A DNA stretch of 64,000 bases from Varunaivibrio sulfuroxidans (lineage in GTDB: Bacteria; Pseudomonadota; Alphaproteobacteria; Rhodospirillales; Magnetovibrionaceae), in contig NZ_CP119676.1 in assembly GCF_029318635.1 (NCBI RefSeq), positions 946,614-1,010,613 of the forward strand. The letters are read 5' to 3'. A model generated the notes under the pieces. That model was not told the DNA's origin. It worked only from the letters and a program-made list of their open reading frames with translations, and did not search any database. Of this stretch, positions 9,246 through 17,304 are shown piece after piece; the stretch's first letter is position 1; each line of letters begins with the position of its first letter. The translations under genes and the position numbers were made by a program.

Positions 9246-10355
9246 ATGAGTCAAGTTACAGAAGAAACCATCCTGGAGGCGCTCGGCGCCGTCAAGGATG
9301 GCGATCAGAGCATCGTCGAGAAGGGCATGGTCCAGGGCATTCAAACCCAGGACGGTCATGTCATCTTCGCCATCGTCGTCGATCCCAAGGTCGGCGCAAG
9401 CGCCGAGCCGCTGCGCAAGGCGGCGGAACAAACCGTCCAGGCCCTCGACGGCGTCCTCTCCACCACCGTGGTGCTGACAGCGGAAAAAGACACCCGCAAC
9501 GAAGCCGGCGGCCCCACCCCTCAGGCGGCCCAGCCCGACCCTAACGCCCCCCTGATGCCCGACGTCAAGGCGATCATCGCGGTGGCTTCCGGCAAGGGCG
9601 GCGTGGGTAAATCGACCACGGCGGTCAATCTCGCCCTCGCCCTGGCCGCGCAGGGGCGCAGCGTCGGCATTCTCGACGCCGACATTTACGGCCCGTCAAT
9701 GCCTCGTATGCTGGGACTTTCCGGCGAACCGACTTCGTCGGACGGCGTACGCCTGGACCCGATGCTCGCCCACGGCGTCAAATGTATGTCGATGGGACTT
9801 TTGGTCGATGAGGACACGCCCATCATCTGGCGTGGACCGATGGCTCAATCGGCATTGCAGCAAATGATGCGTGACATCAATTGGGGCGCGCTCGACGTCC
9901 TCGTCGTGGATATGCCGCCGGGCACCGGCGACGTCCAACTGACCATGGCGCAACAAGTACCGCTGACCGGCGCGGTCATCGTTTCGACCCCGCAAGACAT
10001 CGCCTTGCTCGATGCGCGCAAGGGCATGAACATGTTCCGCAAGGTCGATGTTCCGGTGTTCGGCATCGTCGAAAACATGAGCTATTTCGCCTGCCCGCAT
10101 TGCGGCGAACGCACCGATATCTTCAGCCATGGCGGCGCGCGCAAGGAGGCGGAGACCGTCGGCATGGATTTCTTGGGCGAAATTCCACTCGATATTATCA
10201 TTCGTGAAACTTCCGACGGCGGTCATCCCATCGTGGATTCGCAACCGGATAGCGCCCATGCCCAAGCCTATAAACAGATCGCCGAGACGATCTGGAATAA
10301 AATTTGCGCCCAACTGGAAAAAAAGCAGGTCTCGATGCCGAAAATTATTCAGTAG
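9246..10355 (+). CDS. apbC: Mrp/ApbC Fe-S cluster carrier ATPase
   Basis: P-loop ATPase that carries iron-sulfur clusters to target proteins. The 369-residue protein has an N-terminal MIP18/DUF59 domain (about 1-85) and an ATPase domain with the deviant Walker [18 protein letters not shown], the [14 protein letters not shown] motif, [13 protein letters not shown], and the cluster-binding pair YFACPHCGE. The open frame extends much further upstream, but the ATG at 9246 has a GGAG site at the right distance and starts the conserved [19 protein letters not shown] sequence. Confidence 0.95.
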   Translation: MSQVTEETILEALGAVKDGDQSIVEKGMVQGIQTQDGHVIFAIVVDPKVGASAEPLRKAAEQTVQALDGVLSTTVVLTAEKDTRNEAGGPTPQAAQPDPNAPLMPDVKAIIAVASGKGGVGKSTTAVNLALALAAQGRSVGILDADIYGPSMPRMLGLSGEPTSSDGVRLDPMLAHGVKCMSMGLLVDEDTPIIWRGPMAQSALQQMMRDINWGALDVLVVDMPPGTGDVQLTMAQQVPLTGAVIVSTPQDIALLDARKGMNMFRKVDVPVFGIVENMSYFACPHCGERTDIFSHGGARKEAETVGMDFLGEIPLDIIIRETSDGGHPIVDSQPDSAHAQAYKQIAETIWNKICAQLEKKQVSMPKIIQ

Positions 10356-10395
10356 GCGTCTTGAACACATTGCGCCGCCCGCGGGCGGCGTGTGA

Positions 10396-10436
10396 AAAAA
10401 CGGGGCGGACATCCTTTGGTCCGCCCCGTTTTTTTA
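10396..10436. terminator. Bidirectional terminator between apbC and cheZ
   Basis: A perfect 10-bp stem (CGGGGCGGAC with GTCCGCCCCG) with an 8-nt loop is flanked by A6 on the left and T7 on the right, so it works for both converging genes. A second GC palindrome sits just before it at 10373-10390. Confidence 0.93.
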
Positions 10437-10479
10437 TCAACATTATTTTTTCGCCGCCGCCTCGGGCTTGGAGCTTTTC

Positions 10480-11184
10480 CTAATCGAACAAGGCGTCGAT
10501 GTCGGACTGACTGACGCCCGCCCCTTCCAATTGAGGCCCCTGGAGGAGCTTCTTATCCTGATCGGATTCCGCTTCGGGAAGCACCAAGCCTTCGAATTCT
10601 TCCTCGCCCCAAATATTGATCATGGTGTGGATGCGATCTTCCAGGTAATTGATGGTCTTGACCACCTTGTTGGTGCGCTGGCCGGTAATATCCTGGAAAT
10701 TGCAATTTTCGAAGACCTGGATCGTCAGCCCGCTGATTTCATCCAGGATTTGAATGGCCCCGACGTCGCCGATACGATCTTTCAGCTTTTGCACCCGCTC
10801 GTCGATATCCTCCGCCGCCGAGAGAATATTGTTGGTCGCCTCCTCGGTGGCCTTGACGATGGCGTCCAATTCCATCGCCGCCGTCACCAACCGATCGTCG
10901 CCCTCGCCGGGTTTGCGCATCGAGGCGATTTCGAGCTTGGTTTTATCAATACTTTCGCGCATTTCGTGGAGTTGGCCACGCAACACGCCCATTTCCGGCA
11001 AGTCGGCGGCGGTTACCGGGGCCGCCGCTTTTTCAACCGACTTTTTCAACCCCTCGATGGCCGCGAGAATTTGCGAGGTATCCACGCCGGGGTCGGGTTT
11101 ATGGTGAATAACTTCATCCGCTCCGCGTTTCTTGAGCAGGGTTTTTTCTGCGGAAAATAATTTGCGCTGGCTTTTCGTCGGCAT
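10480..11184 (-). CDS. cheZ: CheZ-type chemotaxis protein phosphatase
   Basis: Predicted to remove phosphate from CheY-P and so reset the flagellar switch. The 234-residue, mostly helical protein has the CheZ active-site block FENCNFQDITGQRTNKVVKTINYLEDRIH, with the family's acidic/Gln motif. It ends in a flexible tail with the terminal peptide SQSDIDALFD, which resembles the CheY-binding peptides of FliM and CheZ. The ATG at 11184 (MPTKSQRK) has a GGAG site; an in-frame upstream start at 11235 would add 17 unlikely residues. It stands alone, without other chemotaxis genes nearby. Confidence 0.88.
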   Translation of the reverse strand: MPTKSQRKLFSAEKTLLKKRGADEVIHHKPDPGVDTSQILAAIEGLKKSVEKAAAPVTAADLPEMGVLRGQLHEMRESIDKTKLEIASMRKPGEGDDRLVTAAMELDAIVKATEEATNNILSAAEDIDERVQKLKDRIGDVGAIQILDEISGLTIQVFENCNFQDITGQRTNKVVKTINYLEDRIHTMINIWGEEEFEGLVLPEAESDQDKKLLQGPQLEGAGVSQSDIDALFD

Positions 11185-11283
11185 CCGTTCGCTCCACAAC
11201 CGGAGAGGGTGATACACCCCCGCTATCAAGGTCAATCACGCTCTTTAACGTGCGCACAGATGTTTACTTAGGGACGCCTGCCC

Positions 11284-12216
11284 TCAACGTCCAAGACTTT
11301 CCATTAATTCGCGCCATTCTCTTGGCGACATCCCCGCGCTTTGCGCGGTCACCTCATCACCGTTGAGCAAGGCGCGGATGACATCCATACCCTTCGCCGA
11401 AACATGCACCCCGCCCATCCGATAATTGACGAAGGCATCATGGGTGATCGGCGTCCACCGTTTTAGCGTTTCCATCATGGCTTCGGCGTAAACCCGAATT
11501 TCGTACTGAGCGTGGCCGTCGGCGCGCAGGCTGAGGAAATGTAGAAGATTGTGCAGATCGATCTTCCAGTACCATTGGGTATAGGTATTGAGCGTCAGGT
11601 TCATCCGCGCCAGTTCACGGGCCAACCCTTGGCGATTGTCATCCAGCGCCGCGCCGTCGTCGCCTTCGTTCAGCATCTCGGCGTAGTGCTCGTAACACCG
11701 CGCGGCGTCGTCGCGCAAAAGATCGAGGACGCGCTGAGCTTCTTCGCCTTGAAGAACGTCGCCGCGACCCTGGCGATTGCTACGCGATTGCGCCGCCAAT
11801 TGATCGGGCGCGGGAATGTAAAATTCCTTATCCATGATCGAATAGCGCGCCGAATATTCGTTGACGTTGGCGGTACGGTGGCGAATCCATTGCCGAGCGA
11901 CGAAAATCGGCATCTTGATGTGGTATTTGATTTCGCACATCTCGAAGGGCGTCGTGTGGCGGTGGCGCATCAGATAGTTGATCAGTCCGGCGTCGTTCTG
12001 GGTTTTTTTCGTGCCCTTACCGTATGAAACGCGCGCCGCCTGAACGATCGCGCCGTCATCGCCCATATAGTCGATGACCCGCACAAAACCGTGATCGAGA
12101 ACGGGAACGGGTTCGTACAGCACCTCCTCCAGCGCCGGGGAGCAGACCCGACGTGTCGGGGTATTTTGCTTGCGCAGGGCGTCGATTTCGCCCCTTTGTT
12201 CTGGCGTCAGGTCCAT
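11284..12216 (-). CDS. thyX: Flavin-dependent thymidylate synthase
   Basis: Makes dTMP from dUMP using FAD, methylene-tetrahydrofolate and NADPH. The ThyX signature [15 protein letters not shown] (RHRxxxxNExSxRYS) is complete in the 310-residue protein, and the C-terminal [14 protein letters not shown] region is as expected for longer alphaproteobacterial members. A strong AAGGA ribosome site precedes the ATG at 12216. It is divergent from ssrA. No thyA is visible here. Confidence 0.96.
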   Translation of the reverse strand: MDLTPEQRGEIDALRKQNTPTRRVCSPALEEVLYEPVPVLDHGFVRVIDYMGDDGAIVQAARVSYGKGTKKTQNDAGLINYLMRHRHTTPFEMCEIKYHIKMPIFVARQWIRHRTANVNEYSARYSIMDKEFYIPAPDQLAAQSRSNRQGRGDVLQGEEAQRVLDLLRDDAARCYEHYAEMLNEGDDGAALDDNRQGLARELARMNLTLNTYTQWYWKIDLHNLLHFLSLRADGHAQYEIRVYAEAMMETLKRWTPITHDAFVNYRMGGVHVSAKGMDVIRALLNGDEVTAQSAGMSPREWRELMESLGR

Positions 12217-12467
12217 CGTGTGTCCTTATGGTGTATGCGTGATGGCGTATGCGTGATCTCGCGGGATCGGAAAATGCGCCGACGGCGCTTATCCCGTTCG
12301 CCGCACTTTACCCTTTCGCGTCCCATCGTCCAAGCCCAACGCCGCCTCGAAAAGAAAAGTCCTCACAAAAGAGAAGATAAAAGCGGAAACGGCGAACGAA
12401 TACGAAGAACGCCTTAATCTTTTCCCGCCCCCTTCCTTTTTGACCGCCGCCGCCCTATATTAGCCCT

Positions 12468-12766
12468 GCCAGTTCGCTGGCTATGGTAATAAACGCTGTT
12501 CGGAATAAGCGTTACGGACCCGGGGGCGGTACCCGGCGCCTCCACCAATTTCCCGTTTTCCGTCGGCCTCAATGTCGCCGACGGAAACATATGGGGGCGA
12601 AATAGGATCGACGTGCGTAGTAAAGGTACAGTTTTTGCCCGGCATGATACCCACCGTATCGGGATCAAAACGTAGAAATGCCAACGATAATCAGGCATAT
12701 GCAGTTGCCGCTTAATCGCTAAGCATCTGCGGGGCCCGGGGGGCGCCTAGCAACAGAAGCCCCCCA
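12468..12766 (+). ncRNA. ssrA: tmRNA, circularly permuted two-piece type
   Basis: The acceptor piece comes first in the gene and ends with an encoded CCA (GCGCCTCCACCA, ending 12547). A removed spacer (12548-12592) follows, then the coding piece starting GGGGGCGAAATAGGATCGAC at 12593. The two ends pair as a 7-bp acceptor stem (GGGGGCG with CGCCTCC), including a G-U pair at the third position, the alanine identity element. The tag reading frame starts at GCC 12680 and ends with TAA at 12713-12715, encoding ANDNQAYAVAA after the charged alanine. A TATATT -10 box lies at 12456-12461. The 5' end is estimated from it; piece ends are approximate. Confidence 0.93.
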
Positions 12767-12776
12767 CTTTTTTTTG
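12738..12776 (+). terminator. Rho-independent terminator of ssrA
   Basis: A 7-bp stem (GGGGGGC with GCCCCCC) is followed by ACTTTTTTTTT. It overlaps the 3' end of the tmRNA precursor. Confidence 0.85.
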
Positions 12777-12901
12777 TTTTCTCTCATATACGCGCGGCGC
12801 AAACGCTGTTACAAAATTGCGACGCCTTCTTTCGCCCCACTTGGTGGCGATCCATGGGTGGGCGCCTTGGTTTTGGGATTACAGGAAAGTCGAGATACGC
12901 C

Positions 12902-13477
12902 ATGGAGGACGATCTTCTGCGTTATGATCGTTGGGTTGAAGACGCCTTGCGGGGCGTCATTCGGCGCGGTCTGCATTTTATAAACGAACACGGCCTGCCC
13001 GGCGATCACCACTTTTACATTACCTTTCGAACGCATGCGCCGGGGGTCCGTATTCCGCCGCATCTGCGCGCCCAGCACCCCGAAGACATGACCATCGTCC
13101 TGCAACATCAATTCGACGGACTGGTGGTGCGCGACGACGCCTTCGAAGTCACCCTCAGTTTCGGCGGCAAGCCCGAACGTTTGACGGTACCTTTCGATTC
13201 CGTCGCGGCGTTCGCCGACCCGTCGGTGAATTTCGGGCTTCAGCTTAAAATCGAAGACGATGGCGATGACGACGATCTCGGCGACGGCGGGGACGATCTT
13301 TTTATCGACATCGACGAAAACGATAATGACGCCGCCACGTCGGGCGCTCCGAACGATCTCCCCTTCAAGGCTGCGGGATCCAAGGGAGATAAGGACAAGC
13401 CGTCGGTCGGCGATGTATCCGAAAAAGACGAAAAAAGCGGCCAAGTCATCACGCTGGACGCCTTTCGTAAAAAATAA
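12902..13477 (+). CDS. sspB: SspB, alphaproteobacterial ClpXP adaptor
   Basis: Adaptor that binds ssrA-tagged proteins and tethers them to ClpX for degradation. The 191-residue protein has a folded N-terminal domain (about 1-125; LRGVIRRGLHFINEHGLPGDHHFYITFRT and HPEDMTIVLQHQFDGLVV). A long acidic linker (DDGDDDDLGDGGDDLFIDIDEN) leads to a C-terminal tail (GQVITLDAFRKK) that resembles the ClpX-binding tail of alpha-type SspB. The ATG at 12902 lies in a GGAGG-containing context. It lies 136 bp after ssrA on the same strand, so the tag RNA and the tag-reading adaptor are neighbours. Confidence 0.92.
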   Translation: MEDDLLRYDRWVEDALRGVIRRGLHFINEHGLPGDHHFYITFRTHAPGVRIPPHLRAQHPEDMTIVLQHQFDGLVVRDDAFEVTLSFGGKPERLTVPFDSVAAFADPSVNFGLQLKIEDDGDDDDLGDGGDDLFIDIDENDNDAATSGAPNDLPFKAAGSKGDKDKPSVGDVSEKDEKSGQVITLDAFRKK

Positions 13478-13581
13478 GCCCCCCGGCGTTTTCATCCCGA
13501 CGCACGAATATCCGCCGGGCGTTCTCGGCCCGTAGCGCCGCCCGCGCCCCCCTTTTTTAGTTTTTCCATCGAGGTTCAGTC

Positions 13582-15207
13582 ATGACGGGAAACGATCTCC
13601 ATCACATTTTCGCCCTTGGTCCCGACACCACCGAATATCGCAAAGTCGATATGCCCGACGCGGATATCGACACCCTTCACGTCGAAGGGCGGAATATCCT
13701 AAAGATCGCCCCCACCGTGTTGACCGACCTGGCCGCCGAGGCGATGCGCGATACCTCCCACCTCTTAAGACCCTCGCATCTGGCGCAGTTGCGCCAAATT
13801 TTGGACGACGACGAGGCGTCACAGAACGATCGTTTCGTCGCCCTGGAATTGCTGAAAAACGCCAACATCTCGGCGGGCGGCGTACTACCGATGTGCCAAG
13901 ATACCGGCACCGCGATCGTGATGGGCAAAAAAGGCGAAAACGTCTGGACCGGCGGCGATGACGTCGCCGCCCTGTCCCAGGGCGTGCTCAAGGCCTATGC
14001 CCAGAACAATCTGCGCTACAGCCAAGTCGCCCCGCTCGACATGTTCTCCGAGGTCAACACCGGCAACAACCTGCCGGCGCAGATCGACCTCTATGCCACC
14101 CAGGGCGACGAATACCATTTCATGTTTATGGCCAAGGGCGGCGGCTCGGCCAACAAGACGTTTTTCTATCAACAGACGAAGGCCCTGCTCAACGAAAAGT
14201 CCCTGATGGCGTTTCTCGACGAGAAAGTGCGCACCCTGGGCACCGCGGCGTGTCCGCCCTATCATTTGGCGATTGTCGTCGGCGGCACTTCGGCGGAAAT
14301 GAACCTGAAGACCGTGAAGCTGGCCAGCGCGCGTTATCTGGACGGCCTGCCCACGGCGGGCAATGCCCACGGTCAGGCGTTCCGCGATCCGGCGTGGGAA
14401 GCCAAGGTCTTCAAAATGACCCAAAACCTGGGCATCGGAGCGCAGTTCGGCGGCAAGTATTTCTGTCACGATGTCCGCGTCATCCGCCTGCCCCGCCATG
14501 GCGCGTCGTGCCCGGTGGGGATTGGGGTGTCGTGCTCCGCCGATCGTCAAATTTTGGCGAAGATTACTCGCGACGGCGTCTTTCTCGAACGCCTGGAGCG
14601 CGATCCCGCCAAGTATCTTCCCGACATTACCGAAGGACATCTCGACGAGGCGGTGGTCAAGATCGACCTCACCGAACCGATGGATGCGATCCGCGCGCGC
14701 CTCAGTCAATACCCGGTAAAAACCCGGGTGCTGCTGAGCGGGCCGATCATCGTCGCCCGCGATTCGGCCCACGCCAAGCTCAAGGAACGCCTGGATGCCG
14801 GTCAGGGCCTGCCCCAGTACATCAAGGATCACTGCGTTTACTACGCCGGCCCGGCGAAGACGCCCGAAGGCTACGCCTCGGGATCGTTCGGTCCGACCAC
14901 CGCCGGGCGCATGGATACCTATGTCGAGGAATTTCAAAGCGCCGGCGGCTCGTTGGTGATGCTGGCCAAGGGAAACCGTTCGGCGCAGGTCCGTGAGGCC
15001 TGTAAGAAACATGGCGGTTTTTATCTGGGCTCGATCGGCGGGGCGGCCGCCGAACTGGCATACAAATCGATCAAGAAGATCGAATGCTTGGAATACCCCG
15101 AACTGGGCATGGAGGCGGTCTGGAAGATCGAGGTCGTCGATTTCCCCGCCTTCATTATTATCGACGACAAGGGCAACGATTTTTTCGCCGAATATAAGAT
15201 CGGCTGA
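13582..15207 (+). CDS. fumA: Class I (iron-sulfur) fumarate hydratase
   Basis: Interconverts fumarate and malate in the TCA cycle, using an oxygen-labile [4Fe-4S] cluster. The 541-residue single chain carries both halves of the class I enzyme. Likely cluster cysteines lie in [36 protein letters not shown] and [16 protein letters not shown]. The C-terminal beta domain has [30 protein letters not shown] and [19 protein letters not shown] ribosome site precedes the ATG. No class II fumC is present in the window. Confidence 0.94.
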   Translation: MTGNDLHHIFALGPDTTEYRKVDMPDADIDTLHVEGRNILKIAPTVLTDLAAEAMRDTSHLLRPSHLAQLRQILDDDEASQNDRFVALELLKNANISAGGVLPMCQDTGTAIVMGKKGENVWTGGDDVAALSQGVLKAYAQNNLRYSQVAPLDMFSEVNTGNNLPAQIDLYATQGDEYHFMFMAKGGGSANKTFFYQQTKALLNEKSLMAFLDEKVRTLGTAACPPYHLAIVVGGTSAEMNLKTVKLASARYLDGLPTAGNAHGQAFRDPAWEAKVFKMTQNLGIGAQFGGKYFCHDVRVIRLPRHGASCPVGIGVSCSADRQILAKITRDGVFLERLERDPAKYLPDITEGHLDEAVVKIDLTEPMDAIRARLSQYPVKTRVLLSGPIIVARDSAHAKLKERLDAGQGLPQYIKDHCVYYAGPAKTPEGYASGSFGPTTAGRMDTYVEEFQSAGGSLVMLAKGNRSAQVREACKKHGGFYLGSIGGAAAELAYKSIKKIECLEYPELGMEAVWKIEVVDFPAFIIIDDKGNDFFAEYKIG

Positions 15208-15232
15208 GGCGGCGATCGGTGGGGACGCGACC

Positions 15233-15862
15233 ATGATCGATTTCCTATTCACCGGCCCGCCGGACGCCGCGCTGACGGTCGTCCTCGCCCATGGCGCCGG
15301 CGCACCCATGGATAGCCCCTTCATGGCCGCTTTCGCCGAAGGAATCGCCCGGCGTGGGTTGCGGTGTGCGCGGTTCGAATTTCCCTACATGGCGCAGCGC
15401 CGCACAGACGGTAAAAAACGTCCGCCCAACCCGGCGCGGGTTCTCTTGCAAACTTGGCGCGAGGCGATCGACGAACTCTCCCCGGCGTCCTTGATCATTG
15501 GCGGAAAATCCATGGGTGGGCGCATCGCCTCCATGCTCGCGCGCACATTGGAAGACGAAGGCGCTCCCCCTAGGGGGCTGGTGTGCCTAGGCTACCCCTT
15601 CCATCCGCCGGGTAAGCCCGAAAAATTGCGCACCGCGCATCTTCTGAACCTGCGCACGCCGACTCTAATCATCCAAGGCGAAAGGGACACCCTGGGCAGC
15701 CGCGAGGATATCGCCGAATACGCCCTGTCTCCGGCGATCAAACTCAAATGGATGGCCGACGGCGATCACGGCTTCAAACCACGCAAGAAATCCGGACGCA
15801 GCGAAGTCGAAAATTGGGACGCGGCGTTGGATGCGCTTGCCCAATTCGCCCTATCCCTGTAA
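15233..15862 (+). CDS. Alpha/beta hydrolase of the KANL3/Tex30 type
   Basis: A 209-residue cytoplasmic hydrolase-fold protein. VVLAHGAGAPMDSPFM is the oxyanion-side motif, and IIGGKSMGGRIASMLA carries the nucleophile elbow GKSMGG with its serine. PTLIIQGERDTLGSREDI supplies the acid residue, and MADGDHGFKPRKKSGRSE holds the His. This pattern fits the bacterial Tex30/KANL3 group, whose substrates are unknown. The start at 15233 is 25 bp after fumA, so co-transcription is likely. Confidence 0.87.
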   Translation: MIDFLFTGPPDAALTVVLAHGAGAPMDSPFMAAFAEGIARRGLRCARFEFPYMAQRRTDGKKRPPNPARVLLQTWREAIDELSPASLIIGGKSMGGRIASMLARTLEDEGAPPRGLVCLGYPFHPPGKPEKLRTAHLLNLRTPTLIIQGERDTLGSREDIAEYALSPAIKLKWMADGDHGFKPRKKSGRSEVENWDAALDALAQFALSL

Positions 15863-15940
15863 TCGTGGTCACTGTCATCAAGGCGTACGCCGCGCCATCG
15901 CCGCAATAGCGGCATCGTTCACATTTTCGAAGGTTGAGGC

Positions 15941-16576
15941 ATGTCGCTTCCCGTCCCCCCCGCCACCTTGGGGCTTTTCGTCTTAACCGCCCTGGCCATC
16001 GTCATCTCGCCCGGACCGGACACCCTGATCATTCTTCGCGCCACACTAAGAGCGGGGCGCAGCGCGGGGTTGGTCAGCGTGCTCGGCGTGCAGGCCGGAT
16101 TGTTTGTGCATACCCTGCTCGCCGTGCTTGGGGTTTCCGTTCTCATCGCCTCGTCCCCAATTTTATTCAAAACCCTCGCCGTCGCCGGCGCGCTGTATCT
16201 GATGGGACTGGGCGTCCAGAGCTTTCGCCATGGCGCCGTGATCCACCTCGATGGAGCGGGCGTTCCACTCAAGGCCCATCACGCCTTTCGCGACGCCCTA
16301 TTGTGCAACCTGCTCAATCCTAAGGTGATCTTGCTCTTCCTCGCCCTGTTTCCCAATTTTATCGACCTGCGTCGCGGCGATACCGGAGCCCAGCTAATTA
16401 CCCTGGCCGTCACCCTGGTGGCGATCAACGTCCTGTGGCAAACACCGATCGCGTTCATGGGCGAGATCGTTCGACGTTGGTTGAAAAACCCCAAAATCCT
16501 GTTGGCCTTCAACCGCCTGACGGGTACCATCCTAATCGGTTTCGCGGCGCTGTTGATTATCGATCACGTTTTGTGA
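15941..16576 (+). CDS. LysE/RhtB-family amino-acid exporter
   Basis: A 211-residue inner-membrane protein with about six hydrophobic segments. The N-terminal motif VISPGPDTLIILRATLRAGRSAGLVSVLGVQAG matches the GP-rich signature of LysE/RhtB transporters, and NLLNPKVILLFLALFPNFI is the second conserved block. Members export amino acids such as threonine, homoserine or lysine; the substrate here cannot be read. Confidence 0.9.
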   Translation: MSLPVPPATLGLFVLTALAIVISPGPDTLIILRATLRAGRSAGLVSVLGVQAGLFVHTLLAVLGVSVLIASSPILFKTLAVAGALYLMGLGVQSFRHGAVIHLDGAGVPLKAHHAFRDALLCNLLNPKVILLFLALFPNFIDLRRGDTGAQLITLAVTLVAINVLWQTPIAFMGEIVRRWLKNPKILLAFNRLTGTILIGFAALLIIDHVL

Positions 16577-16607
16577 TCCCGGCTCCGCACCTTGGAATCA
16601 AGTCGTC

Positions 16608-16973
16608 ATGAGCTACAGCCGGGAATTTCGCGATCATGTTCTCGACCTGCTGGACTCCGCCGGCTCCGTCACCCCACGGGCGATGTTCGGCGGCGTCGGG
16701 CTATATCTCGACGGCGTATTTTTCGCCATCATTTCCGATGACGTTCTTTACTTCAAGGTCGATGACGATAGCCGCAAGGCCTACATAAGCGAAGGCATGG
16801 CGGCCTTCGCCCCATTCATCGACCGCCCGGCGCTGCGCTCGTACTACGAAGTGCCGTCGGACCTGTTCGACGACGGCGAAACCCTGCGCCTGTGGGCGCG
16901 GCGCGCATGGGAGGCCGCCCGGCGGTCGGCAAAGCCGGCCTCCTCCTCCGGCCCGCAACGCCGTAGGCCATGA
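16608..16973 (+). CDS. TfoX N-terminal domain protein
   Basis: A 121-residue protein whose first 100 residues match the TfoX/Sxy N-terminal fold: TPRAMFGGVGLYLDGVFFAIISDDVLYFKVDD and then YYEVPSDLFDDGETLRLWARRAWEAARR. The C-terminal TfoX domain found in competence regulators is absent, so a role in DNA uptake should not be assumed. The basic tail SSGPQRRRP is of unknown meaning. The stop is followed two bases later by the next ATG. Confidence 0.88.
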   Translation: MSYSREFRDHVLDLLDSAGSVTPRAMFGGVGLYLDGVFFAIISDDVLYFKVDDDSRKAYISEGMAAFAPFIDRPALRSYYEVPSDLFDDGETLRLWARRAWEAARRSAKPASSSGPQRRRP

Positions 16974-16974
16974 C

Positions 16975-17274
16975 ATGATCGAACACCCCACGGAAGAGAC
17001 GCCCAGTCCCACGGCCGACCCCCACGTCCTTCGCAAACATTCGGTTTCGATCGACGGCCATCAGACCAGCATTACCCTCGAAAACGCCTTCTGGTGGCGT
17101 TTTTGCGCCATCGCACGGTCAAAAAACATCTCCTTGAATAAACTGATCGGTGAAATCGACCACGTTCGCACAAGAACCCACGCCGGGAATTTATCCAGCG
17201 CCATTCGGGTATTCGTCCTTGAACAGGCGACCGGCGAACACGGTCTTACGTCTAGCGGGGCGGCGCGCAGCTAA
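16975..17274 (+). CDS. RHH_4 ribbon-helix-helix protein
   Basis: A 99-residue protein with the alphaproteobacterial RHH_4 pattern: LRKHSVSIDGHQTSITLENAFWWRFCAIA, then ISLNKLIGEIDHVR and NLSSAIRVFVLEQ. The fold is that of small DNA-binding repressors, although a target for this branch is not known. It begins one base after the TfoX-like stop, so the two are likely translated from one message. Confidence 0.87.
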   Translation: MIEHPTEETPSPTADPHVLRKHSVSIDGHQTSITLENAFWWRFCAIARSKNISLNKLIGEIDHVRTRTHAGNLSSAIRVFVLEQATGEHGLTSSGAARS

Positions 17275-17304
17275 CCTTGTGCGCCGATCTTATCGCCGCC
17301 GATT

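Noticed and set aside
12414..12698. Minus-strand ORF (94 aa) over the tmRNA gene
   Set aside because: It covers the tmRNA, whose two pieces, tag frame and acceptor stem explain the sequence.
13885..15324. Long minus-strand ORF (479 aa) opposite fumarase
   Set aside because: Shadow of a well-conserved class I fumarase; no motifs or ribosome site.
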